Notes: generated from the letters alone by a model not told the origin. A stretch of DNA of 64,000 nt from Streptomyces phaeolivaceus (GCF_009184865.1 NZ_CP045096.1:3410001-3474000); one strand, 5' to 3'. Numbered from the stretch's first letter, positions 32,795-41,843 are shown. Numbers and translations are program-made.

Positions 32795-34297
32795 TCAGTG
32801 GTTGCGCGGGAAGCCCAGGTCCACGCCCGAGGGGCCGTCGGCCGGGTCGGGCCAGCGGGTGGTGACGACCTTGCCCCGGGTGTAGAAGTGGGTGCCGTCG
32901 TTGCCGTAGATGTGGTGGTCTCCGAAGAGGGAGTCCTTCCAGCCGCCGAAGCTGTGGTAGCCGACGGGGACCGGGATCGGCACGTTGACGCCGACCATGC
33001 CGGCCTCGACCTCCAGCTGGAAGCGGCGGGCGGCGCCGCCGTCGCGGGTGAAGATCGCGGTGCCGTTGCCGAAGGGCGAGGCGTTGATCAGGGCGATGCC
33101 CTCGTCGTAGGTGTCGACGCGCAGCACGGTCAGCACCGGGCCGAAGATCTCGTCCTGGTACGCCTTCGCCGTGGTGGGGACCTTGTCCAGCAGCGAGATG
33201 CCGATCCAGTGGCCGTCCTCGTAGCCCTCGACCGTGAAGCCGGTGCCGTCGAGGACCACCTCGGCGCCCTCGGCCGCCGCGCCCGTGACGTAGGACGCCA
33301 CCTTGTCGCGGTGGACGGCCGTGATCAGCGGGCCCATCTCGGAGGTGGGGTCGTTGCCGGGGCCGATCTTGATCTTCTCGGCGCGCTCGCGGATCTTGTC
33401 CACCAGCTCGTCGCCGATCGCGCCCACGGCCACGACCGCCGAGATCGCCATGCAGCGCTCGCCCGCCGAGCCGTACGCCGCGCTCACAGCGGCATCCGCC
33501 GCCGCGTCCAGGTCCGCGTCCGGGAGGACCAGCATGTGGTTCTTGGCGCCGCCGAGCGCCTGGACGCGCTTGTGGTTGGCGGAGGCCGTGGTGTGGATGT
33601 AGCGGGCGATCGGGGTCGAGCCGACGAAGGAGATCGCCTTGACGTCCGGGTGCTCCAGGAGACGGTCCACCGCCACCTTGTCGCCGTGGACGACGTTGAA
33701 GACGCCGTCGGGCAGGCCTGCCTCGGAGAGCAGCTCGGCGATCTTGATGGAGGCCGAGGGGTCCTTCTCGGACGGCTTCAGGACGAAGGTGTTGCCGGTC
33801 GCGATGGCGATCGGGAACATCCACATCGGGACCATCGCCGGGAAGTTGAACGGGGTGATGCCCGCGACGACACCCAGCGGCTGGCGGATGGACGAGACGT
33901 CCACACGGCTGGCGACCTGCGTCGACAGTTCGCCCTTCAGCTGGACGTTGATGCCGCAGGCCAGGTCGACGATCTCCAGGCCGCGCGCGACCTCGCCGAG
34001 CGCGTCCGAGTGCACCTTGCCGTGCTCGGCGGTGATCAGCTCCGCGATCGCGTCGCGGTTGGCGTCCAGCAGCGCGCGGAAGCGGAACAGGATCTCCGTG
34101 CGCTTGGCCAGCGAGGACTGGCCCCAGGTGACGTAGGCCTCCTTGGCGGTGCGTACCGCCGCGTCGACCTCGTCGACGGTCGCGAAGGCGACCTTGGTGG
34201 TGACCGCGCCGGTCGCCGGGTCCGTGACCGGCCCGAACGTACCCGACGCGCCTTCGACGGTCTTGCCGCCGATCCAGTGGTTGACGATCTTCGTCAT
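32795..34297 (-). CDS. mmsA: (methyl)malonate-semialdehyde dehydrogenase
   Basis: This 500-residue CoA-acylating aldehyde dehydrogenase converts malonate semialdehyde to acetyl-CoA, or methylmalonate semialdehyde to propionyl-CoA, with NAD. The ALDH fold is clear: PFNFPAMVPMWMFPIA, FVLKPSEKDP, FVGSTP, and catalytic Cys282 in GSAGERCMAIS. MmsA/IolA family length is normal. The ATG at 34297 has AAGGAG upstream. It is the last gene of the leftward iol-type operon, 16 bp after iolD, and would complete inositol breakdown. It can also serve valine catabolism. Confidence 0.95.
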   Translation of the reverse strand: MTKIVNHWIGGKTVEGASGTFGPVTDPATGAVTTKVAFATVDEVDAAVRTAKEAYVTWGQSSLAKRTEILFRFRALLDANRDAIAELITAEHGKVHSDALGEVARGLEIVDLACGINVQLKGELSTQVASRVDVSSIRQPLGVVAGITPFNFPAMVPMWMFPIAIATGNTFVLKPSEKDPSASIKIAELLSEAGLPDGVFNVVHGDKVAVDRLLEHPDVKAISFVGSTPIARYIHTTASANHKRVQALGGAKNHMLVLPDADLDAAADAAVSAAYGSAGERCMAISAVVAVGAIGDELVDKIRERAEKIKIGPGNDPTSEMGPLITAVHRDKVASYVTGAAAEGAEVVLDGTGFTVEGYEDGHWIGISLLDKVPTTAKAYQDEIFGPVLTVLRVDTYDEGIALINASPFGNGTAIFTRDGGAARRFQLEVEAGMVGVNVPIPVPVGYHSFGGWKDSLFGDHHIYGNDGTHFYTRGKVVTTRWPDPADGPSGVDLGFPRNH

Positions 34298-34313
34298 TCC
34301 AGAAACTCCTTGC

Positions 34314-36203
34314 TTACAGATGGCGGCGTCGGGTTGAGACGTGCCGGTCGTACTCCTCGCGTGCCTTGACCGCCGACGCGCGGGTCGCGGTCTCGGCCAC
34401 AGGTACATCCCACCAGGCCTGCGCGGGGGGCGGGCCCGACACTGTGTCTGCCGTTTCCGTCTCCACGTAGACACAAGTGGGAGTGTCGGCCGCCCGTGCC
34501 TCGGCGAGGGCGGCGCGCAGCTCACGGACGGTCCTGGCGCGCAGCACGCGCATACCGAGACTGGCCGCGTTGGCGGCGAGATCCACGGGCAGCGGGGCGC
34601 CCGTGAACAGGCCGTCGTCCGGATTCCGGTGGCGGTACGCGGTGCCGAACCGCTCACCGCCGACCGACTCGGAGAGGCCGCCGATGGAGGCGTACCCGTG
34701 GTTCTGCACGAGCAGCACCTTGATCGGGATGTTCTCCTGCACGGCGGTCACGATCTCGGTCGGCATCATCAGATACGTGCCGTCGCCGACCAGCGCCCAC
34801 ACCGGGCGGCCGGGGGCGGCCAGCCGGACGCCGATCGCGGCCGGTATCTCGTAGCCCATGCAGGAGTAGCCGTACTCCAGGTGGTACTGGTCCCGCGACC
34901 GTGCCCGCCACAGTTTGTGCAGGTCACCGGGGAGGGAACCGGCCGCGTTGATGAGGATGTCGGACTCGTCGACGATCTCGTCGAGGAGGCCGAGGACCTG
35001 GGCCTGGGTGGGCCGGGTGTCCGGTTCGTCGGCCTCGTAGCAGGCGTCGACGCGGTGCTCCCAGCGCTGCTTGTCCTCCCCGTACTCGGAGACGTACGCG
35101 TCCGCGACCCGGTGCCCGTGGAGCTCCAGGGCCTCGGCGAGCGATTCGAGGCCGGCCCGCGCGTCCGCGATCAGCGGCAGCCCGGAGAGCTTGTGGCCGT
35201 CGTGGGGCGCGATGTTGAGGTTGAGGAAGCGGACGCCGTCGGCGGCGAACAGGGTGTTCGAAGCGGTGGTGAAGTCCGTGTACCGGGTGCCGACGCCGAT
35301 CACCAGGTCGGCGGTGCGGGCGAGTTCGTTGGCGGTCGCGGTGCCGGTGTGGCCGATGCCGCCCACGTCCTGCGGGTGGTCGAAGCGCAGCGAGCCCTTG
35401 CCGGCCTGGGTGGAGGCGACCGGGATGCCGGTGGCGTCGGCCAGTTCGGCGAGCACCTCTTCCGCGCGGGCGTGGTGGACACCGCCGCCGGCGACGATCA
35501 GCGGACGGCGTGCCTCCCGGATCGCGCCCACGGCCGCGGCCAGTTCGGCGACGTCGGCCGCCGGGCGGCGCACGTTCCAGGTCCGCTCGGCGAAGAACTC
35601 CTCCGGCCAGTCGTACGCCTCCGCCTGCACGTCCTGCGGGAGGGCGAGGGTGACCGCGCCCGTCTCCACCGGGTCGGTGAGGACGCGCATCGCCTGCAGC
35701 GCGGCCGGGATCAGCGCCTCGGGGCGGGTGATCCGGTCGAAGTACCTCGACACCGGGCGCAGTGTGTCGTTGACGCTGATGTCGCCCGCGTACGGGACTT
35801 CGAGCTGCTGGAGGACCGGGTCGGCCGGGCGGGTGGCGAAGATGTCGCCGGGCAGGAGCAGCACCGGGAGGTGGTTGATGGTGGCGAGGGCGGCGCCGGT
35901 GACGAGGTTGGTGGCGCCGGGGCCGATGGACGTCGTCACCGCGTGCGTGGAAAGGCGGTTCGACTGACGGGCGTAGCCGACGGCCGCGTGCACCATCGAC
36001 TGCTCGTTGCGGCCCTGGAGGTAGGGCATGTCGTCGGCGTACTCGATCAGCGCCTGGCCGAGGCCCGCGACATTGCCGTGGCCGAAGATGCCCCAGGTGG
36101 CGCCGATCAGCCGCCGCCGCTCGCCGTCGCGCTCGGTGTACTGGGCGGCGAGGAATCGGACCAGCGCCTGCGCGACGGTGAGCCTCGTGGTCCCCGTGCT
36201 CAT
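34314..36203 (-). CDS. iolD: 3D-trihydroxycyclohexane-1,2-dione acylhydrolase
   Basis: This 629-residue thiamine diphosphate enzyme of inositol catabolism hydrolyses the cyclic diketone to 5-deoxy-glucuronate. Supporting segments are RLTVAQALVRFLAAQYTERDG at the start, FGHGNVAGLGQAL, the middle TPP-enzyme domain with DLVIGVGTRYTDF, and the cofactor motif GDGTYLMMPTEIVTAVQENIP. The ATG at 36203 has GGAGGGG upstream and overlaps the iolB stop (ATGA). Length and order match actinobacterial iol operons. Confidence 0.95.
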   Translation of the reverse strand: MSTGTTRLTVAQALVRFLAAQYTERDGERRRLIGATWGIFGHGNVAGLGQALIEYADDMPYLQGRNEQSMVHAAVGYARQSNRLSTHAVTTSIGPGATNLVTGAALATINHLPVLLLPGDIFATRPADPVLQQLEVPYAGDISVNDTLRPVSRYFDRITRPEALIPAALQAMRVLTDPVETGAVTLALPQDVQAEAYDWPEEFFAERTWNVRRPAADVAELAAAVGAIREARRPLIVAGGGVHHARAEEVLAELADATGIPVASTQAGKGSLRFDHPQDVGGIGHTGTATANELARTADLVIGVGTRYTDFTTASNTLFAADGVRFLNLNIAPHDGHKLSGLPLIADARAGLESLAEALELHGHRVADAYVSEYGEDKQRWEHRVDACYEADEPDTRPTQAQVLGLLDEIVDESDILINAAGSLPGDLHKLWRARSRDQYHLEYGYSCMGYEIPAAIGVRLAAPGRPVWALVGDGTYLMMPTEIVTAVQENIPIKVLLVQNHGYASIGGLSESVGGERFGTAYRHRNPDDGLFTGAPLPVDLAANAASLGMRVLRARTVRELRAALAEARAADTPTCVYVETETADTVSGPPPAQAWWDVPVAETATRASAVKAREEYDRHVSTRRRHL

Positions 36204-37048
36204 CGGTACCCCTCCGTGTGATCGGGGTGGAAGCAGATCCGCCACTGCCGCTCCGAGCCCGGACCGGCCATGACGTTCAGGTAGTACATGGTGTGGCCGG
36301 GCTGCGCGATGGACGGGCCGTGCCAGCCGTCGGGAACGAGCACCGCGTCACCGGAACGGACCTCGGCGAGCACCTCGGAGCCGCCCTCGCGGGAGGGGGA
36401 CACGCGCTGGTAGCCGAAGCCGTGCGGGCCGTCGATCTCGAAGTAGTAGATCTCTTCGAGTTCGGTCTCCTCCCCCGGCCGGTTCTCGTCGTGCTTGTGC
36501 GGCGGGTACGAGGACCAGTTGCCGCCGGGGGTGATGACCTCGACGGTGATCAGCTTGTCGCACGCGAAGGCGTCGGCGGAGGCGAAGTTGCGGACCTGGC
36601 GGGCGCAGGTGCCGCTGCCCCGGTCCTCCACGGGGACCTCCGGCGCGGGGCCGTAACGAGCGGGGAGTCGTCGCTCGCACTTCGCTCCTGCCAAAGCGAA
36701 GCGGCCTCCCGCGCCGGAGGCGATCTGTACCCGGGCGTCACGGGGCGCGTACACGAAGTCGGAGACTCCGGCGAACACGCTCTCCCTGCCCAGGATCTGG
36801 AACTCCGTGATGCCGCCACCGTCCGAATTGCCCGGTTCCTCCGACACCTGAACCGTACAACCGCCGTTGAGGGACAACACGATCCACTCGCTGTCCCCGG
36901 CGCTGAAGGTATGCGTGCCGTCCGGGCCCAACTCCACGATCCTGAGGCTGCTGTGGGTCCAGCCGGCCCGCTCCGGATCGATGTCCACGGCGTACCGGTC
37001 GTTCGCGGTGGCGCCCTTGGGTACGTACAGCTCGGTCTTCTGTGTCAT
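36200..37048 (-). CDS. iolB: 5-deoxy-glucuronate isomerase
   Basis: This 282-residue cupin isomerises 5-deoxy-glucuronate to 2-deoxy-5-keto-gluconate. The C-terminal cupin has NWSSYPPHKHDENRPGEETELEEIYYFE, where the two His and the Glu form the metal site, and later DGWHGPSIAQPGHTMYYLNVMAGP. The start is the ATG at 37048, with GAGGG upstream; the frame extends a few codons further without a site. It is 7 bp from the aldolase gene and overlaps iolD. Confidence 0.95.
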   Translation of the reverse strand: MTQKTELYVPKGATANDRYAVDIDPERAGWTHSSLRIVELGPDGTHTFSAGDSEWIVLSLNGGCTVQVSEEPGNSDGGGITEFQILGRESVFAGVSDFVYAPRDARVQIASGAGGRFALAGAKCERRLPARYGPAPEVPVEDRGSGTCARQVRNFASADAFACDKLITVEVITPGGNWSSYPPHKHDENRPGEETELEEIYYFEIDGPHGFGYQRVSPSREGGSEVLAEVRSGDAVLVPDGWHGPSIAQPGHTMYYLNVMAGPGSERQWRICFHPDHTEGYR

Positions 37049-37055
37049 GCGGCCC

Positions 37056-38000
37056 TCACAACAGTCCAACGGCGGTGTCCACGGCGGCGGTCACATCGCC
37101 GTCCGCCGGGTAGAGCAACGAGCGGCCGACCACCAGCCCCTGCACGGTGGGCAGTTGCAGCGCGCCCCGCCACTTCTCGTACGCGCCCTCCTGGTCCTCG
37201 CCGACATCGCCGCCGAGCAGCACGGCGGGCAGCGTCGAGGTCTCCATGACACGGGCCATGTCGTCGGGGTTCTCGGTGACGGGCACCTTCAGCCAGGTGT
37301 ACGCCGAACTGCCGCCGAGCCCGGCCGCTATGGCGATCGACTTGGTGACGGCCTCGGCGCTCAGATCGTTCTTGACCTTGCCGGTGGCCGGGTCGCGGCG
37401 GCTGATGAACGGCTCGACGAAGACGGGGAGCCGTCGCTCGGCCATGGCGTCCACGGCGCGGGCGGTGGACTCCAGGGTGGTGAGGGAGCCCGGGTCGTCG
37501 TAGTCGACGCGCAGCAGGAGCTTGCCGGCGTCGAAGCCGAGGCGCTCCATGTCCTCGGGGCGGTGGCCGGTGAAGCGGTCGTCGAGTTCGAAGCTGGCGC
37601 CCGCGAGGCCGCCCCGGTTCATCGAGCCCATGACGACCTTGCCGTCGAGGGCGCCGAGGAGGAGCAGGTCGTCCAGGATGTCGGCGGTCGCGAGGACGCC
37701 GTCCACCCCGGGGCGGGACAGTGCCAGGCACAGCCGTTCGAGGAGGTCGGCGCGGTTGGCCATGGCGAGTTTGCGGTCGCCGACGGAGAGGGCGCCACGG
37801 GCCGGGTGGTCGGCGGCGACGATCATCAGCCGGCCGGAGTCACCGATCAGGGGCCGGCGGGCGCGCCGGGCGGCGGCCTCGGCGATGGCCTCGGGGTGAT
37901 GGACCCGGGTACGGACGAGGGCGGAGACGTCGATGGGGCCGAGGGGGCCGGGGGAGCCGAGGGGGCTCACGCCGTCGGTCGTGGGGCGCGTGGGGGTCAC
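37056..38000 (-). CDS. iol-operon aldolase (Cgl0159-type beta/alpha barrel)
   Basis: This 314-residue protein resembles the Cgl0159 family of predicted class I aldolases found in actinobacterial inositol operons. It would cleave 2-deoxy-5-keto-gluconate-6-phosphate to malonate semialdehyde and dihydroxyacetone phosphate, in place of IolJ. Recognisable parts are MIVAADHPARGALSVGD near the start of the barrel, KVVMGSMNRGGLAGASFELDDRFTG, KLLLRVDYDDPG, and the AYTWLKVPV region with the likely Schiff-base lysine. The GTG overlaps the iolC stop. Confidence 0.85.
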   Translation of the reverse strand: MTPTRPTTDGVSPLGSPGPLGPIDVSALVRTRVHHPEAIAEAAARRARRPLIGDSGRLMIVAADHPARGALSVGDRKLAMANRADLLERLCLALSRPGVDGVLATADILDDLLLLGALDGKVVMGSMNRGGLAGASFELDDRFTGHRPEDMERLGFDAGKLLLRVDYDDPGSLTTLESTARAVDAMAERRLPVFVEPFISRRDPATGKVKNDLSAEAVTKSIAIAAGLGGSSAYTWLKVPVTENPDDMARVMETSTLPAVLLGGDVGEDQEGAYEKWRGALQLPTVQGLVVGRSLLYPADGDVTAAVDTAVGLL

Positions 38001-38947
38001 AGGACCGCTCCCGCCGCGACGGCCGTCTCGATCTCTTCCACGGTGGGCATCGCGGAGGAGCACTCCAGGCGGGAGGCGACGATGGCGCCGGCCGCGTTGG
38101 CGTGCCGCATGATCTTCTCCAGGTCCCAGCCTTCGAGCAGGCCGTGGCAGAGGGAGCCGCCGAAGGCGTCACCGGCGCCGAGGCCGTTGAGGACGTTCAC
38201 GGGCAGCGGCGGGACCTCGGCGGACTCGCCCTTGCTGTTGACCGCGAGAACACCCTTCGGCCCCTGCTTGACGACCGCGAGTTCGACGCCGGCGTCGAGC
38301 AGCGCGCGGGCGGCGGCCCGCGGCTCGCGGACACCGGTGGCGACCTCGACCTCGTCGAGGTTGCCGACGGCGACGGTGGTGTGCCGCAGGGCCTCCTCGT
38401 AGAAGGGGCGTGCCTCGGCCGGGTCGGTCCAGAACATGGGGCGCCAGTCGAGGTCGAAGACCGTCGTCCCGGCCCTGGCCCGGTGGGCGAGGGCCGCGAG
38501 CGTCGCCGTACGGCTGGGCTCCTCGCTCAGACCGGTGCCGGTCACCCAGAAGATCCGGGTCCCGGCGATGGCGTCGAGGTCCAGCTCGTGGGCGTCGATC
38601 TCCAGGTCCGGGGCCTTGGGGCGGCGGTAGAAGTAGAGCGGGAAGTCGTCCGGCGGAAAGACCTCGCAGAAGGTGACGGGCGTCGGCAGACCCGGGACCG
38701 GGGTGACCCAGCGGTCGTCCACGCCGAAGTCGCGCAGCGCCTGGTGGAGGTAGTCGCCGAAGGGATCCTCACCCGTGCGGGTGATGACGGCGGTGGAGCG
38801 GCCGAGGCGGGACGCGGCCACCGCGACGTTCGTGGCCGATCCGCCGAGGAACTTCCCGAAGGACGTCACCTGCGGCAGCGGAACCCCCGTCTGCAACGGG
38901 TAGAGATCCACACCGATCCGCCCCATGGTGATCAGGTCGTACGCCAT
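37997..38947 (-). CDS. iolC: 5-dehydro-2-deoxygluconokinase
   Basis: This 316-residue PfkB-family kinase phosphorylates 2-deoxy-5-keto-gluconate. Family features are KFLGGSATNVAVAASRLGR near the N-terminus, VKQGPKGVLAV, and the catalytic motif NGLGAGDAFGGSL. It is the first gene of the leftward operon iolC-aldolase-iolB-iolD-mmsA, coupled by overlaps throughout. The promoter and operator lie in the 138-bp gap to the divergent isomerase gene. Confidence 0.95.
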   Translation of the reverse strand: MAYDLITMGRIGVDLYPLQTGVPLPQVTSFGKFLGGSATNVAVAASRLGRSTAVITRTGEDPFGDYLHQALRDFGVDDRWVTPVPGLPTPVTFCEVFPPDDFPLYFYRRPKAPDLEIDAHELDLDAIAGTRIFWVTGTGLSEEPSRTATLAALAHRARAGTTVFDLDWRPMFWTDPAEARPFYEEALRHTTVAVGNLDEVEVATGVREPRAAARALLDAGVELAVVKQGPKGVLAVNSKGESAEVPPLPVNVLNGLGAGDAFGGSLCHGLLEGWDLEKIMRHANAAGAIVASRLECSSAMPTVEEIETAVAAGAVL

Positions 38948-38990
38948 CGAGTTCCCTTCACGCGCCGGGCCCGTCCGCCGGTTCCGTCAA

Positions 38991-39054
38991 GGTCTAGCTC
39001 CGCCGGAGCGACCCTGTCAATACTTTGTCCAGACATTCGGACCACCTATTGACA
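38991..39054. promoter_or_regulatory. divergent promoters and palindromic operator of the iol region
   Basis: Leftward, TTGACA (39020-39015) and TAGACC (38996-38991) are 18 bp apart and would drive iolC. Rightward, TTGACA (39049-39054) faces the isomerase gene. Between the two -35 boxes lies TGTCCAGACA (39026-39035), a TGTC-N2-GACA palindrome of the kind bound by GntR-family repressors. A single bound repressor could block both promoters. Confidence 0.6.
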
Positions 39055-39085
39055 CCCTCCGCTTTCGGGGCTGAAGCTGACTCCC

Positions 39086-40003
39086 ATGACGTCGTTGTCA
39101 CCTCAGTCCTCACTCTCGCGCATCCGAGTCGGCTCGGCGCCCGACTCCTGGGGCGTCTGGTTCCCCGACGACCCCCAGCAGGTCCCCTGGCAGCGCTTCC
39201 TCGACGAGGTCGCCGCTTCCGGCTACGAGTGGATCGAGCTGGGCCCGTACGGCTATCTGCCGACCGACCCGGCGGTCCTCGCCGAGGAGACCGCCAAGCG
39301 CGGCCTGAAAGTGTCGGCCGGCACCGTGTTCACCGGCCTGCACCACGGCCCGGACGTCTGGGAGAAGACCTGGGCGCACGTGGCCGACAACGCGGTCCTC
39401 GCGCAGGCGATGGGTGCCAAGCACCTCGTCGTCATCCCGTCCTTCTGGCGGGACGACAAGACGGGCAAGGTGCTGGAGCCCAGCGAACTGACCGTCGAGC
39501 AGTGGCGGCACCTCACCCAGCTCACCGAGCGGCTCGGGCGGGAGGTGCGGGAGAAGTACGGCCTCCAGATCGTCGTCCACCCGCACGCCGACACCCACAT
39601 CGACAGCGAGGAGAACGTCGTCCGCTTCCTGGACGGCACGGACTCCTCGGTGGTCTCGCTCTGCCTCGACACCGGGCACTACGCCTACTGCGGCGGCGAC
39701 AGCGTCAAGCTGATCGAGACGTACGGGGAGCGCATCGGGTATCTGCACCTCAAGCAGGTCGACCCCGAGATCCTGGCCGATGTGCGGGCGAACGAGATTC
39801 CGTTCGGGCCTGCCGTCGCCCGGGGTGTGATGTGCGAGCCGCCGAAGGGCGTGCCCGAGCTGGGGCCGGTGCTGGCCGCCGCCGCGAAGCTGGACGTGGA
39901 TCTGTTCGCGATCGTGGAGCAGGACATGTATCCGTGTGAGCCGGACGCTCCACTGCCGATCGCTCAGCGGACTCGGGCGTTCTTGAGGTCCTGCGGCGCG
40001 TAG
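39086..40003 (+). CDS. IolE/IolH-like sugar isomerase/epimerase (TIM barrel)
   Basis: This 305-residue protein of the xylose-isomerase-like TIM barrel superfamily begins RIRVGSAPDSWGVWFPDD. It continues with YEWIELGPYGYLPTDP, GTVFTGLHHGPDVW, VVHPHADTHIDSEENV, CLDTGHYAYCGGD and GYLHLKQVDPEI, where His, Asp and Glu residues bind the metal. Such proteins act as inosose dehydratase (IolE) or related isomerases in inositol use. Its divergent position from iolC supports this. The ATG has no clear ribosome binding site and lies close to the putative transcription start, so the mRNA may be leaderless. Confidence 0.85.
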   Translation: MTSLSPQSSLSRIRVGSAPDSWGVWFPDDPQQVPWQRFLDEVAASGYEWIELGPYGYLPTDPAVLAEETAKRGLKVSAGTVFTGLHHGPDVWEKTWAHVADNAVLAQAMGAKHLVVIPSFWRDDKTGKVLEPSELTVEQWRHLTQLTERLGREVREKYGLQIVVHPHADTHIDSEENVVRFLDGTDSSVVSLCLDTGHYAYCGGDSVKLIETYGERIGYLHLKQVDPEILADVRANEIPFGPAVARGVMCEPPKGVPELGPVLAAAAKLDVDLFAIVEQDMYPCEPDAPLPIAQRTRAFLRSCGA

Positions 40004-40320
40004 GCGCTCCGCTGGAGGGCGGGCACCGAGAAGCGACGGGGAACTGCGGGTGATCGGCGGGCTGCGGGTGGTTCGCGGCTGGTCGCGCAGTTCCCCGCAC
40101 CCCTTTCGGGGCGCCCGTGCGTCACTCTTGTCACAAATAACCCCTCCCTGTCACACATGTCACGTGTACGCGGGTATTCCGTCACACGTGATCCACGGGC
40201 ACTCTCGGTGATCACTGAGAGTCGTTGAGCGGGCACAGGCTTGTGATCGCCAGCGCAGTGCCCGGCTCCCCCTACGGTCCTCCCGGCCGCCGCCGTGGTG
40301 CGCGCAGGGAGGTGCCACTG
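40004..40320. promoter_or_regulatory. 317-bp regulatory gap upstream of the AlpA-like gene
   Basis: No gene is present. GGGGAACTGCG (40038-40048) and CGCAGTTCCCC (40086-40096) form an 11-bp stem, followed by CCCC-TTTC-GGGG (40100-40111), together probably a terminator. To the right are TTGTCACAA (40128-40136), TCACGTGT/ACACGTGA inverted arms (40160-40167 and 40184-40191), and a near-perfect 22-bp palindrome at 40201-40222 with arms ACTCTC and GAGAGT around GTGATCAC. These look like operators. Confidence 0.55.
40077..40104 (+). repeat. dispersed intergenic repeat, copy 1
   Basis: A 28-nt element with core GGTCGCGCAGTTCCCCGC occurs here and again at 42031-42058 with one mismatch. From memory, this core is very common in intergenic regions of many Streptomyces chromosomes. 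Confidence 0.75.
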
Positions 40321-40521
40321 ATGACCGACCGACGCCTCTGGTCGTACAAGGACATCGCGGCGCACATCCGTGTGCAGCCCGACACCGTCCGCTCGTACCG
40401 CAAACACGGGCTGCTGCCGGCGCCCGACCACGTGGAGGGCGGCAAGCCCTACTGGTACGCCGACACCATCCGCGCCTGGGTCGCCTCCAGACCGGGGAAC
40501 CGGGGGCGCAGGGTCGACTGA
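40321..40521 (+). CDS. small AlpA/MerR-like helix-turn-helix DNA-binding protein
   Basis: This 66-residue protein consists almost only of a winged helix-turn-helix: WSYKDIAAHIRVQPDTVRSY is the HTH, followed by RKHGLLPAPDHVEGGKPYW and a tail WVASRPGNRGRRVD. It resembles the AlpA/excisionase subgroup of MerR-like domains. GGGAGGTG precedes the ATG. The dense set of palindromes upstream suggests autoregulation. No integrase or other mobile gene is nearby, so a stand-alone regulator is more likely than an excisionase. Confidence 0.8.
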   Translation: MTDRRLWSYKDIAAHIRVQPDTVRSYRKHGLLPAPDHVEGGKPYWYADTIRAWVASRPGNRGRRVD

Positions 40522-40582
40522 GCCGACCGGTCCGACCGAGCCGACCGAGCCGAGTCCGTCCCGCACGCTTCGTCGATTCGCC

Positions 40583-40630
40583 CGCTCGTCCGCTTGTCCA
40601 CTTGTCCACTTGTCCGCTTGTCCGCTTGTC
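40583..40630 (+). repeat. 8-bp tandem repeat, six copies
   Basis: Six consecutive units of the form CGCTTGTC (two are CACTTGTC and the first is CGCTCGTC) fill 40583-40630 between the HTH gene and its terminator. The unit is not a multiple of three and the region is non-coding. Confidence 0.8.
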
Positions 40631-40670
40631 CCCGGGTCCTCCGCTGTCGAGGGTCCGGGGACACGTTTTT
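40627..40670 (+). terminator. intrinsic terminator of the AlpA-like gene
   Basis: TGTCCCCGG (40627-40635) pairs with CCGGGGACA (40655-40663), and the stem extends inward imperfectly. It is followed by CGTTTTT, a good T-run for this genus. Confidence 0.8.
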
Positions 40671-40737
40671 CCGGGATGGGCGAGGGGGCGGGTGAGGGGG
40701 AGGGCGTTGGGGGCGGGCGTGGGGGCGGGCGAGGACT

Positions 40738-41781
40738 TCAGCGCCACGGTTCTATGACTGTTACGCCGCTGCCGGGGGCCGTGCCCATCGCCGCGAGGGC
40801 GGTGGGGGTCTCGTCCAGGGAGATCGTGGCGGTCACCAGGAGGTCGGGGCGGAGGACTCCCGCGCGGACCAGCTCCAGCATCCGGGGGTAGGCGTGGGCC
40901 GCCATGCCGTGGCTGCCCAGGAGTTCGAGCTCCAGGGCGATCGCGCGGGCCATGGGGACGGGGGTGGTGCCGGTCTCGGACGGGAGCAGGCCCACCTGGA
41001 TGTGGCGGCCCCGGCGGCGCAGGCCGTTGACGGAGGCCGCGCAGGTGATCGGGGAGCCGAGGGCGTCGAGGGAGAGGTGGGCGCCGCCGCCGGTGAGGTC
41101 GCGGACGGCCTCCGCCGTGTCCGGCACGGTCGTGGCGTCCACGCATTCCGTCGCGCCGAACTCACGGGCCAGGTCCAGCGCTCGGGGCGAGACGTCCACG
41201 GCGATCACCCGGGCTCCGGACGCCGCCGCGATCATCACCGCGGAGAGGCCCACTCCGCCGCAGCCGTGGACCGCGACCCACTCCCCCGCCGCGACCCTGC
41301 CCTGGGTGACGACCGCGCGGAACGCCGTGGCGAAGCGGCAGCCGAGGGCCGCGGCCGTGCCGTACGACAGCTCCGGCGGGAGCGCCACCAGGTTCACGTC
41401 GGCGTGGTCCAGGGCGACGTACTGGGCGAACGAGCCCCAGTGGGTGAAGCCCGGCTGGGTCTGGCGCTCGCAGACCTGGTGGTCGCCGGTCGCGCAGGCG
41501 GGGCAGGTGCCGCAGGCGCAGACGAAGGGGACGGTGACCCGGTCGCCGGGGTGCCATCCGGTGACCGCGGCGCCGGTCTCCTCCACGACTCCGGCCAGTT
41601 CGTGGCCCGGGACGTGAGGGAGGGTGATGTCGGGGTCGTGGCCCTGCCAGCCGTGCCAGTCGCTGCGGCAGAGGCCTGTGGCTTCCACGCGGACGACGAC
41701 GCCGTGCGGGGCGGGTGTGGGGGTGGGGAGGTCCCTCACTGTGGCCGGCTCTCCGAATCGCTCGAACACCAGCGCGCGCAT
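40738..41781 (-). CDS. zinc-dependent alcohol dehydrogenase
   Basis: This 347-residue medium-chain dehydrogenase has catalytic zinc ligands Cys38 and His60-Glu61 (GLCRSDWHG and PGHELAG). A four-cysteine structural zinc loop reads [17 protein letters not shown], and the NAD site is [14 protein letters not shown]. The ATG at 41781 has AGAGGTGG upstream; a GTG three codons earlier is less likely. It is a single-gene unit. Substrate preference cannot be read from sequence, though family members often use primary or aromatic alcohols. Confidence 0.92.
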   Translation of the reverse strand: MRALVFERFGEPATVRDLPTPTPAPHGVVVRVEATGLCRSDWHGWQGHDPDITLPHVPGHELAGVVEETGAAVTGWHPGDRVTVPFVCACGTCPACATGDHQVCERQTQPGFTHWGSFAQYVALDHADVNLVALPPELSYGTAAALGCRFATAFRAVVTQGRVAAGEWVAVHGCGGVGLSAVMIAAASGARVIAVDVSPRALDLAREFGATECVDATTVPDTAEAVRDLTGGGAHLSLDALGSPITCAASVNGLRRRGRHIQVGLLPSETGTTPVPMARAIALELELLGSHGMAAHAYPRMLELVRAGVLRPDLLVTATISLDETPTALAAMGTAPGSGVTVIEPWR

Positions 41782-41843
41782 GTGTCCCACCTCTTGGTCG
41801 GGGGCCGTTGATCCTCTTCTGGGGTCCGGGTCAGCATCGCATT

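Noticed and set aside
40321..40521. Excisionase of an integrated element
   Set aside because: The HTH type would fit, but no integrase, attachment site or tRNA is visible and the flanks are ordinary chromosomal genes.
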